Shown here: one piece after another, positions 55,227-64,000 of the stretch
Position numbering within the stretch: position 1 is the first letter of the stretch
Layout of the letters: every line of letters starts with the position of its first letter
Notes under the pieces: model-generated
Seen by the model: the letters and a program-made list of their open reading frames with translations, nothing else
Database searches by the model: none
What the model was told of the DNA's origin: nothing
Translations under genes and position numbers: made by a program
NCBI RefSeq assembly: GCF_029029505.1
Contig: NZ_JAKJSD010000015.1
Span: 1-64,000 of the forward strand
Origin: Ancylomarina sp. DW003
Lineage (GTDB): Bacteria; Bacteroidota; Bacteroidia; Bacteroidales; Marinifilaceae
Direction: 5' to 3'
DNA: 64,000 nt

Positions 55227-56045
55227 TTACTCCTTATCTTTTTTTACTTCTTCAGTAGCTGGTGCTGCTGGAGCTGCTTCAGCCTTAGGGGCTTCAGTTT
55301 TAGGAGCTTTTTTAGCCTTAGCTGATTTCTTATCAGCTGCTTCTTTTTCTTTCTCGTTCTTTCTTTCAGATAAACCTTCCTGAATTGCTCCGGTAACTTT
55401 GTCTAAAATAATAGAGATTGAATTAGAAGCATCGTCATTAGCTGGAATAACAAATTCCACACCTTCCGGGCTTGAATTTGTATCTACCATAGCAAATACA
55501 GGAATTCCCAAACGGTTAGCTTCTTTAACAGCGATATATTCTTTCATTACGTCAACTACAAACAAAGCTGCTGGCAATCTGGTCAGATCAGCAATGCTAC
55601 CTAAGTTTTTCTCTAACTTAGCTCTCTGACGAGATACTTGTAGTCTTTCTCTTTTTGAAAGGTGGTTCAAAGTACCATCAGCGTCCATTTTGTCAATAGT
55701 TGACATCTTTTTCACTGCCTTTCTGATAGTAGGGAAGTTTGTTAACATTCCACCTGGCCAACGCTCAGTTACATATGGCATGTTAACGTTGTTTACTTTT
55801 TCAGAAACAATACCTTTAGCTTGTTTCTTAGTAGCAACGAATAAAATCTTTCTTCCTGATTTTGCAATTTGTTTCAATGCTGCAGCAGCATCGTCTACTT
55901 TAACGGCGGTTTTGTGCAAGTCGATAATGTGAATACCGTTACGTTCCATAAAAATATACGGAGCCATTTTTGGATTCCATTTTCTGGTCAAGTGACCAAA
56001 GTGACAACCTGCTTCTAATAATTCTTCAAATGTAGTATTAGACAT
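55227..56045 (-). CDS. rpsB: 30S ribosomal protein S2
   Basis: A 272-residue S2 protein. The ATG at 56045 gives MSNTTFEELLEAGCHFGHLTRKWNPKM in parts, the normal S2 N-terminus; the longer frame adds ten residues. The body has RWPGGMLTNFPTIRKA and LPAALFVVDVMKEYIAVKEANRLGIPVFAMVDTN segments. The tail (~225-272) is a Lys/Ala/Glu-rich extension typical of Bacteroidota. Together with tsf, rpsI and rplM it forms a ribosomal run, with a 114-bp gap to rpsI. Confidence 0.97.
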   Translation of the reverse strand: MSNTTFEELLEAGCHFGHLTRKWNPKMAPYIFMERNGIHIIDLHKTAVKVDDAAAALKQIAKSGRKILFVATKKQAKGIVSEKVNNVNMPYVTERWPGGMLTNFPTIRKAVKKMSTIDKMDADGTLNHLSKRERLQVSRQRAKLEKNLGSIADLTRLPAALFVVDVMKEYIAVKEANRLGIPVFAMVDTNSSPEGVEFVIPANDDASNSISIILDKVTGAIQEGLSERKNEKEKEAADKKSAKAKKAPKTEAPKAEAAPAAPATEEVKKDKE

Positions 56046-56159
56046 TTTGTTTTTTTTAAAATTGTTTACATTCATCTTAATGGCAATTGCTAGGTAGTCC
56101 TATAGTTGAAAACTGATAGAAGTCTTAACAATTTTGATACTAAACCTGCCACAAAAATA

Positions 56160-56546
56160 TTAACGCTTGCTAAATTGAAATTTCTTACGAGCTTTTGGTT
56201 GACCTGGTTTCTTACGCTCAACCTCACGAGGATCACGTGTCATGAATCCAGCTACTCTTAAAGCTGATTTAGATTCAGCATCGATTTTAACTAGAGCTCT
56301 AGAGATAGCCAAACGAAGTGCTTCTGCTTGACCTGTAACTCCACCTCCATCAAGGTTAACCTTGATATCATACTTATCAGCAACCTCAAGAAGGTTTAAT
56401 GGCTGTAGTACAACATACTGAAGAGTCCCGGTAGTAAAGTACTCTTTAAGCTCTTTTTTATTGATGGTAATCTGACCTTTACCTTCGCTAACGTATACAC
56501 GAGCAACTGCTGCTTTTCTACGTCCAATAGCATTAATAACTTCCAT
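56160..56546 (-). CDS. rpsI: 30S ribosomal protein S9
   Basis: A 128-residue S9 with the typical start INAIGRRKAAVARVYVSEGKG and the invariant basic C-terminus KARKKFQFSKR, whose last Lys-Arg reaches the P-site tRNA. GGGVTGQAEALRLAISRALV is the conserved core. It follows rplM by 5 bp, so the two are translated from one mRNA. Confidence 0.98.
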   Translation of the reverse strand: MEVINAIGRRKAAVARVYVSEGKGQITINKKELKEYFTTGTLQYVVLQPLNLLEVADKYDIKVNLDGGGVTGQAEALRLAISRALVKIDAESKSALRVAGFMTRDPREVERKKPGQPKARKKFQFSKR

Positions 56547-56551
56547 ACCTA

Positions 56552-57007
56552 TTATTTAATAGTGTTTAAATCTAATTTCTTAGGCTGCTGAGCTTCGTGC
56601 TTGTGCTCAGGACCTACATAAACGTTAAGGTTTCTGTAAAGTTGACTACCTAAACGATTCTTAGGAAGCATACCTTTAACAGCCATCTCAACCACTCTCT
56701 CTGGGTGTTTAGCAAGAACAATCTCCGGATTTGCAAAACGCTGTCCCCCTGGGTATCCAGTGTAACGAACATACTGCTTATCAGTCATTTTCTTACCTGT
56801 CAAACGGATTTTCTCAGCATTGATAATAATCACGTTATCTCCACAATCAACATGAGGAGTGTAGTTTGGCTTCAACTTACCTCTTAGTAACAATGCTACC
56901 TTAGAAGCAAGACGTCCCAACACTTCGTTTTCTGCATCAATAACAACCCACTCTTTAGAAACGGTTGCTTTATTGGCAGAAACTGTTTTGTAACTTAATG
57001 TATCCAC
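56552..57007 (-). CDS. rplM: 50S ribosomal protein L13, GTG start
   Basis: A 151-residue L13. Landmarks: VIDAENEVLGRLASKVALLLRGK, TPHVDCGDNVIIINAEKIRLTGKK, and VEMAVKGMLPKNRLG. The initiation codon is GTG; the encoded MDTLSYKTVSANK matches the N-terminus expected for the family, so no shorter ATG start fits. First gene of rplM-rpsI. A strong promoter lies ~55 bp upstream. Confidence 0.97.
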   Translation of the reverse strand: MDTLSYKTVSANKATVSKEWVVIDAENEVLGRLASKVALLLRGKLKPNYTPHVDCGDNVIIINAEKIRLTGKKMTDKQYVRYTGYPGGQRFANPEIVLAKHPERVVEMAVKGMLPKNRLGSQLYRNLNVYVGPEHKHEAQQPKKLDLNTIK

Positions 57008-57426
57008 TTTATAAAGTTTTAATAATTAATACTTCAATACAATTATTCAATTTGGCCTGCAAAAGTATCTGTTTCCAATAAATACACCAATTTTTCAACA
57101 ATTTATTTATGAATAACTTAAACCCTGTGTGGATAATCGGGGGCAAAATGGATTTTCTAAGTTATCCCAATAAATCAAATTCATGTACCTCTATACAAAT
57201 TGACTCAATTACTTGCTAAGGGTAGTAAAATCAATCCTTTAAGATGAAAATTCAGAGCTATTAATAGCCATATTGCATAAATGCTCTGCAAAAGTATAAA
57301 ATTTATTTGGGATAGAAACTTTATTTTTCTAATTATTTTATCCTGACTGAGTTGGAAGGATAAAATACACATGAAATTATTTCGCACATGCTATGAAAAC
57401 ATCGATAAATAAAAGGAAGTATACAA
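57008..57426. other. Upstream region of the rplM operon
   Basis: About 420 bp between the outer-membrane protein gene and rplM. Besides the promoter at 57060-57090 it holds a second minus-strand -7-like box (TACTTTTG, 57289-57296) and a perfect palindrome GCTATTAATAGC (57257-57268) nested in AGAGC/GCTCT. A single perfect DnaA-box match (57128-57136) is probably chance. Confidence 0.5.
57060..57090 (-). promoter_or_regulatory. Promoter of rplM-rpsI
   Basis: On the minus strand TTG (57088-57090), 20 bp, TACTTTTG (57060-57067) fits the Bacteroidota consensus. The leader to the GTG start is ~45 nt. Confidence 0.7.
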
Positions 57427-58569
57427 TTAATTCCACTTTAGTTTCTTCAAAAAGAATTCACCATTTATTCTCACAAAAACAGAAGCTGCATAAGATAAGT
57501 CAGTAATAAAACTGACATCAAGATAAGCGTCTACTTGCCCTCCTACCAAAATACCCTTACTTATAGATTTTTGAATTCTATATTTAGCAGTAAACATATT
57601 TATATGGCTAACAAGAATCTTCTCATCGAAAACTGAGCTAGATTGGAATAAAGCAGAACCTCTTGAAGAGTTAAATTTATTTCCTGCCCAATAACCAATC
57701 TTTATATCCGAGTGTTTTGTATTTGCACCTAATCTAAAATGAAGAGCACTTCCACTGTTATACCCAAACTCACCAGATGAAGAGTTATCTTTAAATTGAA
57801 GACTTAAGGCCTCTAATTGATAGCTCTTAAATCGTGAATTGTGCAATTTCTTGGTAAGAGACAAGCCTGTCACTAAATTTCGAATTGTTTGCTTGTTCTT
57901 ATCTGATGCATCTATCTCCCCTCCTCTATGTGAAAATAAAACCTGAACCGGTAATTTTAGAGAAAAATCAGAATCTGTATTATTTAACTGCATATCAGCA
58001 GTCAAGCCAAAAGTAAAAACCTCATTAAACGGGTCGTCTTGAAAAATAAATTGCTCCCAGTTAATCCAAGTATCAACATTTAACGACTTACTATTGTAAA
58101 TTGCTTGAATACCATTTTCAGCATTATCAGTAAAATATCTTTCCGGTTCAAAGATAGCTTCATGCAGATGATGGTTATCCTCCTGATTCAGACTTCCTAA
58201 AATAAGAGATAAATTTTTATTAGCCTGATAGTGAACTGAAAATATAGGTTCACTTTCAGAAAAATTAGTACGTCCGGAGTATTTTTGCAAACGAACTCCA
58301 GCCTCAATTCTAAAATCAGAAGTTGGATAATAAATCAATTTTGGGCTGGCAATATAGCCGATATGTGTTACACCTTTTACAAAATCCCCATTGTATTCAT
58401 TATTCTTTACAAAATTTAAGTTCTCAAATCTGAAATACAAATTATCCTTCGCTTCCGGATTAAATTTAGAATAATGAGAATAAAAAGGGTTGAACTGCTG
58501 AGCTTCTGATGACAAAGTCATCAGCCCCAGAAGGAATATACTTATAATGATTAATTTCTTCACTAGCAT
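57427..58569 (-). CDS. Outer-membrane beta-barrel protein of unknown family
   Basis: A 380-residue exported protein; ATG at 58569 gives MLVKKLIIISIFLLGLMTLSSEAQ as signal peptide. The mature region is a regular alternation of amphipathic strands with Tyr/Phe/Trp girdle residues (LYFRFENLNFVKN, LSLILGSLNQEDNHH, SDIKIGYWAGNKF), ending in INGEFFLKKLKWN. This is typical of a 12-16-strand barrel. The His-rich spot NHHLHEAIFEP could bind metal. I do not recognise a family. It stands alone between the ribosomal and ATPase units. Confidence 0.72.
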   Translation of the reverse strand: MLVKKLIIISIFLLGLMTLSSEAQQFNPFYSHYSKFNPEAKDNLYFRFENLNFVKNNEYNGDFVKGVTHIGYIASPKLIYYPTSDFRIEAGVRLQKYSGRTNFSESEPIFSVHYQANKNLSLILGSLNQEDNHHLHEAIFEPERYFTDNAENGIQAIYNSKSLNVDTWINWEQFIFQDDPFNEVFTFGLTADMQLNNTDSDFSLKLPVQVLFSHRGGEIDASDKNKQTIRNLVTGLSLTKKLHNSRFKSYQLEALSLQFKDNSSSGEFGYNSGSALHFRLGANTKHSDIKIGYWAGNKFNSSRGSALFQSSSVFDEKILVSHINMFTAKYRIQKSISKGILVGGQVDAYLDVSFITDLSYAASVFVRINGEFFLKKLKWN

Positions 58570-58689
58570 AATAAATGGTCGGTTTTGGGCGAACAATATA
58601 TAAAAAGATCTTCGCTTTTAAACCTTTAATTAGAATGAATTGATCCTAATTAAAAATTTCATGGCTTACTAGTAATAGAAATTGGTGAA

Positions 58690-58722
58690 TACAAAAAAAT
58701 CCTCACCAATAGTGAGGATTCA
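58690..58722 (-). terminator. Terminator of the ATP synthase operon
   Basis: Minus-strand stem AATCCTCAC-tattg-GTGAGGATT followed by TTTTTTG, 20 bp after atpG. Confidence 0.9.
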
Positions 58723-58743
58723 TTTCGAATTATTTTAAATAAT

Positions 58744-59619
58744 CTATTGTGCCAAAGCGTTCGCTCCGGACACAATCTCAAGTATTTCATTTGTAATAGC
58801 AGCCTGACGAGCTTGATTATAATGCAATTTAAGGTCTTGAATCAAGTCACTAGCATTATCGGTCGCTTTATGCATCGATGTCATTCGAGCGCCGTGTTCT
58901 GATGCTATAGAGTCCAATATAGCTCCAAAGAATTGTGTTTTCAGAGATTTAGGAATCAACTCACCAACAATTGCTTCTTTTCCAGGCTCAAAGATATAAT
59001 CAGCCTGAGCTTTTGAATCATCAGCTTCCTCAGTAAGAATTGGTAAAAATTGCTCATTGGTTAAGATCTGAACACCAGCATTTTTAAATCGGTTATAAAC
59101 CAGTTCAACTCTGTCGTAAGCACCTGCTACATATTCCTCCATTATAGAATTAACAATTGCAGATGTGTTTTCAAAGTTCATATCATCAAAAAGCTCATTG
59201 TGATGGCCAATAACATCCTGAACTTTAGATAAATCTTTAAATCCCTGCTTACCAATAGCAAGTACCTTTAAGTTACCTGCAGATTTTTGCTTAGAATACA
59301 CACCTCTCGCAAGTTCGTTAACGCGCTTAAATACATTAGAATTAAAAGCACCACACAAACCTTTATTCGATGTTATAGCAACTAATAAAACTTTATCAGT
59401 CTTACGCTCTCCGCCATAAATATTTTCTTCAGAATCGCTTAAACTACCTGATAAACTTCCAAGAATTTCTTGCAATTTATCAGCATAGGGACGAATTTGA
59501 ACAATTGCATCCTGAGCTTTCTTCAGTTTGGCAGCCGATACCATTTTCATTGCAGCAGTAACCTGTTTGGTTTTCTCTACAGATGATATTCGGGTACGTA
59601 TTTCCTTTAAATTGGCCAT
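58744..59619 (-). CDS. atpG: ATP synthase F1 gamma subunit
   Basis: A 291-residue rotor subunit. N-terminal MANLKEIRTRISSVEKTKQVTAAMKMVSAAKL and C-terminal MHKATDNASDLIQDLKLHYNQARQAAITNEILEIVSGANAL are the conserved coiled-coil ends that rotate inside the alpha3beta3 head. Last gene of the cluster here; the beta and epsilon genes that follow atpG in many bacteria are absent, as is common in Bacteroidota. Confidence 0.97.
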   Translation of the reverse strand: MANLKEIRTRISSVEKTKQVTAAMKMVSAAKLKKAQDAIVQIRPYADKLQEILGSLSGSLSDSEENIYGGERKTDKVLLVAITSNKGLCGAFNSNVFKRVNELARGVYSKQKSAGNLKVLAIGKQGFKDLSKVQDVIGHHNELFDDMNFENTSAIVNSIMEEYVAGAYDRVELVYNRFKNAGVQILTNEQFLPILTEEADDSKAQADYIFEPGKEAIVGELIPKSLKTQFFGAILDSIASEHGARMTSMHKATDNASDLIQDLKLHYNQARQAAITNEILEIVSGANALAQ

Positions 59620-59696
59620 TTTATAATCAAATTAAATGGCTTTTGTAATAACCATTGACTCCTAAACACATAGAAGTCAATGGTGATTTACTAAAG

Positions 59697-61301
59697 CTAG
59701 TTTTTATATTTCTCCGATACCTCAGCAGCAACTTTGCGCATTGTATCTTGTGCTTGATCTGTATATTTTCCTGCTCCCAACTCGCTTAAAACATCTTTGT
59801 GCTTCAAGTCCATCAAATCCAAGAAATCTTTCTCAAACTCATTTGTCTTTTCAACGGGTACGTCACGCAATAAACCTTGACTACCACAAAATAATATAGC
59901 AACTTGTCTTTCAACAGAATAAGGTGAATATTGACCTTGCTTAAGAATCTCAACATTTTTAGCACCTTTGTTTAGTACAGATAATGTTGCCGCATCCATA
60001 TCAGAGCCGAACTTGGCAAAAGCCTCAAGTTCACGATATTGTGCCTGATCAAGTTTCAAAGTACCTGCCACCTTCTTCATCGATTTAATCTGAGCATTAC
60101 CCCCCACACGCGATACCGAAATACCTACGTTAATAGCCGGACGAATACCTGCATTAAATAAATCTGACTCAAGGAAAATCTGTCCATCTGTAATCGAAAT
60201 TACATTGGTTGGTATATAAGCGGATACATCACCTGCCTGAGTTTCAATAATTGGAAGTGCAGTTAAAGAACCGCCACCTTTAATAATTGATTCTCCATTC
60301 TCATCCTTAGCCTCAACTAAACTTTTTGGTAAATCATTCATCTGACGAGCAATATCGTCAGAATCGATAATTTTTGCCGCACGCTCTAATAATCTTGAGT
60401 GAAGGTAAAATACATCACCTGGATATGCCTCACGCCCTGGTGGACGACGAAGTAGTAGAGAAACCTCACGATACGAAACCGCTTGTTTCGATAAATCATC
60501 ATAAATAATCAAAGCAGGACGACCTGTATCACGGAAAAATTCACCAATAGAAGCCCCTGCAAATGGTGCATAAAATTGGAGTGCAGCAGGATCAGATGCA
60601 GTTGCCATCACAATAGTTGTGTAAGCCATTGCGCCATGATCTTCTAATGTTTTAGCAATATTTGCTACCGTAGAACCTTTCTGCCCAATTGCAACATAGA
60701 TACAATAAACCGGCTCTCCTTTGTCGTAAAATTCCTTCTGGTTGATAATGGTATCAATCGCAATGGCAGTTTTACCTGTCTGACGGTCACCAATAATCAA
60801 CTCACGCTGTCCACGGCCAATAGGAATCATGGCATCAACCGATTTTAAACCTGTTTGAAGAGGCTCAGTAACTGGCTGACGATACAAAACACCAGGTGCT
60901 TTACGTTCCAAAGGCATCTCATAAGTTTTACCTTGTATCTCACCCTTACCATCAACTGGTTCACCAATGGTATTGATCACACGCCCTAACATACCTTCTC
61001 CCACATTAATGGAAGCAATACGTTTTGTTCGTTTTACTGTATCTCCTTCTTTAATACCCTGAGATTCGCCAAGCAATACAGCTCCAACATTATCCTCTTC
61101 AAGGTTGAGAACGATACCTAGAACTCCGTTCTGAAATTCGATAAGCTCGTTTGATCCAACGTGTGACAAACCGTAAATACGGGCAATTCCATCACCCACT
61201 TGTAGTACGGTTCCAACTTCTTCAAGTTGTGCTTCGGTTTTAAGACCTTCTAATTGTTGTTTTAGAATTTCCGAAACTTCAGCAGGTTTAATACTAGCCA
61301 T
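59697..61301 (-). CDS. atpA: ATP synthase F1 alpha subunit
   Basis: A 534-residue non-catalytic nucleotide-binding subunit. The Walker A loop [11 protein letters not shown], the Walker B region [13 protein letters not shown] and the signature [13 protein letters not shown] are all present. Residues 1-90 are the beta-barrel crown. Length is near the usual 510-530. It follows atpH by ~135 bp, a wider gap than in the usual tight operon; the gap has no promoter-like box that I can see. Confidence 0.98.
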   Translation of the reverse strand: MASIKPAEVSEILKQQLEGLKTEAQLEEVGTVLQVGDGIARIYGLSHVGSNELIEFQNGVLGIVLNLEEDNVGAVLLGESQGIKEGDTVKRTKRIASINVGEGMLGRVINTIGEPVDGKGEIQGKTYEMPLERKAPGVLYRQPVTEPLQTGLKSVDAMIPIGRGQRELIIGDRQTGKTAIAIDTIINQKEFYDKGEPVYCIYVAIGQKGSTVANIAKTLEDHGAMAYTTIVMATASDPAALQFYAPFAGASIGEFFRDTGRPALIIYDDLSKQAVSYREVSLLLRRPPGREAYPGDVFYLHSRLLERAAKIIDSDDIARQMNDLPKSLVEAKDENGESIIKGGGSLTALPIIETQAGDVSAYIPTNVISITDGQIFLESDLFNAGIRPAINVGISVSRVGGNAQIKSMKKVAGTLKLDQAQYRELEAFAKFGSDMDAATLSVLNKGAKNVEILKQGQYSPYSVERQVAILFCGSQGLLRDVPVEKTNEFEKDFLDLMDLKHKDVLSELGAGKYTDQAQDTMRKVAAEVSEKYKN

Positions 61302-61437
61302 ATTTTTTTTTGCTTTTGTTACGATTCAATACTTATATATGAGATTCAAGACCTAGATTTACTATAGAATAAAGGCTTTAGCCCCTTATCTTGAATTTCA
61401 ATATTCTAACTAAAAACTAGACCCTAATGTGTATAGT

Positions 61438-61974
61438 TTATTGTACTAATGTTCTCTTTATTTGATTCAACTGTGTAGACACACTCATATCTAATTCCTG
61501 ATCATCAACACGAAGTACAAAACCACCAATGATATCCTTATCCAGAACTTCTTCTAGCTCTATTTTTGAATCGAAAGCTTTCTTAAGCATTTCACTTAAA
61601 TTTGCTTTGCCTTCTTTATCGATCACACTTGCAGTTGTTAATTTCGCAGATACAACTCCTTTATCTTTTCGGCACAAGTCCAAAAAGTTACGAACCATAT
61701 CTTTAATGAAAATTTCACGACTATTTTCAAAAACCATATCTAAAAAATTCAGACTAATAGCATCCAACTTATCAGCTAAAACCTTTTTTACAGTCTGCCT
61801 TTTTTGAGATGTTTTAATGACCGGACTTTCCACCATCAGCCAGAAATCCTTCACTGTATTGCAAAGCTCATCAACAAGCTTCATATCAGTCACAATTGTG
61901 TCTAATACGTTCTTTTCTTTTCCTAACTGAAAAAGAGCTTTTGCATATCGAACCGAGATTTTACTTTCGTTCAT
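61438..61974 (-). CDS. atpH: ATP synthase F1 delta subunit
   Basis: A 178-residue stator subunit that links F1 to the b dimer (OSCP-like). Start SKISVRYAKALFQLGKEKN and the C-terminal DKDIIGGFVLRVDDQELDMSVSTQLNQIK carry the family signature. Located between atpF and atpA in the standard order. Confidence 0.95.
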   Translation of the reverse strand: MNESKISVRYAKALFQLGKEKNVLDTIVTDMKLVDELCNTVKDFWLMVESPVIKTSQKRQTVKKVLADKLDAISLNFLDMVFENSREIFIKDMVRNFLDLCRKDKGVVSAKLTTASVIDKEGKANLSEMLKKAFDSKIELEEVLDKDIIGGFVLRVDDQELDMSVSTQLNQIKRTLVQ

Positions 61975-62027
61975 ATCTTCTTATTAATTGCAATCCTTAA
62001 GGGGATAGACGTTCGACCTTCAATGAA

Positions 62028-62522
62028 TTAATTGATATTGACTTCCTTCATCAACTCCTGGAAATAATCCTTTTGTTTCTGATCTTCATCAAACTGGCGA
62101 CGTAAAACCTTCTCAGCGATTTCCACTGATAGTGTAGCCACTTGAGTTTTAATTTCACTTAAAGCAGCAGCTTTATCACTTTCAATTGCCTGACGAGCAG
62201 ACTCAACTACCTTCTCAGCTTCTTCAATTGCTTTAGTTTTGGCTTCACGAACAATTTGCTCACCCAATTCTTTAGCCTCCTTAATCATATTCTCTCTCTC
62301 ACGTCTGGCTTCCTTCAAAATCTTTTGATTATCAGCCTGTAGTTTAGCCATCTCTTCTTTTGCACTTTCTGCAGAAAGAAGCGCCTCCTTAATAGAATCA
62401 TTACGCTCTTCAATTGCATCAACAATCGAAGGCCATGCAAATTTCTTCAAAAGAAAAAACACACTTGCAAAAGCAATAAACATCCATATGAAAGTTCCCA
62501 ATTCGGGAGTTACTAAGCCCAT
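62028..62522 (-). CDS. atpF: ATP synthase F0 b subunit
   Basis: A 164-residue stator stalk. One N-terminal membrane helix (residues ~8-28, FIWMFIAFASVFFLLKKF) is followed by a long charged coiled coil rich in Ala, Glu and Lys, and a VEIAEKVLRRQFDED end. Between atpE and atpH, gaps of ~50-110 bp. Confidence 0.96.
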   Translation of the reverse strand: MGLVTPELGTFIWMFIAFASVFFLLKKFAWPSIVDAIEERNDSIKEALLSAESAKEEMAKLQADNQKILKEARRERENMIKEAKELGEQIVREAKTKAIEEAEKVVESARQAIESDKAAALSEIKTQVATLSVEIAEKVLRRQFDEDQKQKDYFQELMKEVNIN

Positions 62523-62632
62523 AGTATTCTATATTAATAATTACAATTTGTAATTAATGATTTAAAATTGAAATGTTGGGACCCACAATTTGTCGCCGAC
62601 AACCTCATTGAACAAATTGTGGGATAGTACCT

Positions 62633-62893
<261 letters not shown>

Positions 62894-62967
62894 TTAGTTT
62901 AAAATGTAAAAACTATAATGTCTCCATAAGGAGTTTGATTCAGGTTCAAAGCCCAAAGGCCTATTTC

Positions 62968-64000
62968 TTAATGATCTTCTTCTACTGCCATTCCAAAATA
63001 AAGAGCAGATAAGAACGTAAATACATAAGCTTGAATTAAGGCAACTAGAAGTTCAAGCACATTCATAAAAATAACGAAGCCTACAGAAATAACAGATGAT
63101 CCCAGTCCAAGTGTAGAGCTCATTTCTCCAAAAATGAAAATTAAAGAAATGAATGACAATACAATAATGTGCCCCGCAGTGATATTTGCAAAAAGTCGAA
63201 CCATCAATACAAATGGTTTTGTCATCATACCCATTAGTTCAACCAATGGCATCAAAGGCACAGGATACTTCAACCACCAAGGTACCCCAGGAGTGTTAAA
63301 AATATGTTTCCAGTAATTCTTATTCCCATTCACTAAGGTAATAATGAACGTGAACAGAGCAAGTACCATTGTAATAGTAATATTACCGGTTACATTAGCT
63401 CCTCCAGGAATAAATGGCATAAGTCCCATAAGATTATTTAACCAGATAAAGAAAAAAATGGTCAACAGGAATGGAACGAATTTTTTATATTTTTTTTCTC
63501 CAATTGCGGGTTTTGCAATTTCGTCAACTACAAAAACAATGATCGGCTCCAAGTATGCCTGAAGACCTTTTGGCTCCAATCCTTTTCTTCGAGTATAAGT
63601 TTTTGCTACCGATAAGAAAATCCAAAGTAGGAATATCATAGAGATCAGCATAGCCGAAACATTCTTAGTCATAGAAATATCAAAAGGACGCACTTGCTGT
63701 CCATTTACCATTTCGACTACTTTACCTCTGTATTCACCTTCTTTAGCTAATTCAAAACCATTATAAGATGAATGACCGTGATGAAACTTACTCGACATGA
63801 AGATATGAAAGCCTGAATGCTGAGAATAAACAATAACAGGTAAATGAGCCTTAAAATGAAAATCACCATATGAGAATACATGCCAATCGTAAGCATCGGC
63901 AATATGATCCATTATAAAGGGACCAGTTTCAAATTTTTCCTTATAGTGGCTCTCCTGATGAGTCTCGGAATGATGCTCTTTGCTAACTGAAGCAAAAGCA
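62968..64000 (-). CDS. atpB: ATP synthase F0 a subunit, 5' partial
   Basis: The reading frame stays open to the window edge, so the true start lies beyond 64000; 343 codons are visible. The first ~30 are histidine- and glutamate-rich (KEHHSETHQESH). A ~120-residue N-terminal region before the first core helix is typical of the extended Bacteroidota a subunit. The core includes the proton-channel helix with VRLFANITAGHIIVLSF (essential arginine) and the final ALIQAYVFTFLSALYFG. First visible gene of the ATPase operon, 80 bp before atpE. Confidence 0.95.
   Translation of the reverse strand, partial: AFASVSKEHHSETHQESHYKEKFETGPFIMDHIADAYDWHVFSYGDFHFKAHLPVIVYSQHSGFHIFMSSKFHHGHSSYNGFELAKEGEYRGKVVEMVNGQQVRPFDISMTKNVSAMLISMIFLLWIFLSVAKTYTRRKGLEPKGLQAYLEPIIVFVVDEIAKPAIGEKKYKKFVPFLLTIFFFIWLNNLMGLMPFIPGGANVTGNITITMVLALFTFIITLVNGNKNYWKHIFNTPGVPWWLKYPVPLMPLVELMGMMTKPFVLMVRLFANITAGHIIVLSFISLIFIFGEMSSTLGLGSSVISVGFVIFMNVLELLVALIQAYVFTFLSALYFGMAVEEDH

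Noticed and set aside
57128-57136. Perfect DnaA box (TGTGGATAA) near rplM, hinting at an origin
   Set aside because: A single 9-mer is expected about once per two such windows by chance; there is no cluster, no dnaA or other origin-type genes and no clear AT-rich unwinding element distinct from background.

Overview
The window comes from an AT-rich Bacteroidota chromosome. Supporting signs are type IX secretion (T9SS) C-terminal sorting domains of both type A and type B, a PorP/SprF protein, TonB-dependent receptors with N-terminal carboxypeptidase-like domains, many lipoproteins, -7 boxes of the form TAnnTTTG, weak Shine-Dalgarno sites, and an F-ATPase cluster lacking adjacent beta and epsilon genes. 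Protein style suggests a marine Marinilabiliales/Marinifilaceae-type bacterium, but that placement is inferred and no rRNA is present to test it. I see no tRNA, rRNA, CRISPR array, complete insertion sequence or prophage.

Layout. 1-2.1 kb: S41 protease and dCMP-deaminase-like enzyme (minus strand). 2.5-12.1 kb: envelope block on the plus strand, made of a T9SS type B cargo, a PorP/SprF-OmpA fusion, an Omp85 (BamA/TamA-like) protein and a TamB-like giant. 12.1-12.8 kb: non-coding stretch of hairpins ending in a 161-bp MITE-like element. 12.8-21.7 kb: thioredoxin-like protein, lipoprotein, both methylmalonyl-CoA mutase subunits, a lipoprotein nuclease/phosphatase, fumarase and an ArsC-like protein. 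22-25.9 kb: small membrane protein, thioesterase, PPi-phosphofructokinase, a second copy of the 161-bp element in opposite orientation, then rimM-rpsP. 26.2-32.6 kb: CPBP protease, hypothetical gene, and a TonB receptor with its lipoprotein. 33.5-38.7 kb: typA, a minimal T9SS type A protein, radC, an outer-membrane protein and kbl.

39.1-50.8 kb is the most distinctive accessory region. It holds an orphan double-glycine-leader peptide, three tandem endonuclease I lipoproteins, an operon of TonB receptor, duplicated OB-fold-like lipoprotein (DUF5689 type) and lamin-tail lipoprotein, and a divergent secreted endonuclease/exonuclease/phosphatase protein. Together these look like a surface system that binds, cuts and imports nucleic acid or its fragments; this is inference from family and context.

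51-52.7 kb: BlaI-like repressor and M56 (BlaR1-like) membrane protease with a clear promoter overlapping inverted repeats. 52.8-57 kb: frr, pyrH, tsf, rpsB, rpsI, rplM. 57.4-58.6 kb: unrecognised outer-membrane protein. 58.7-64 kb: F-ATPase genes gamma, alpha, delta, b, c and a, with the a-subunit gene running off the window.

Start codons were moved inward from the longest reading frame wherever a signal peptide, family length or initiation codon argued for it; these cases are stated in the entries.
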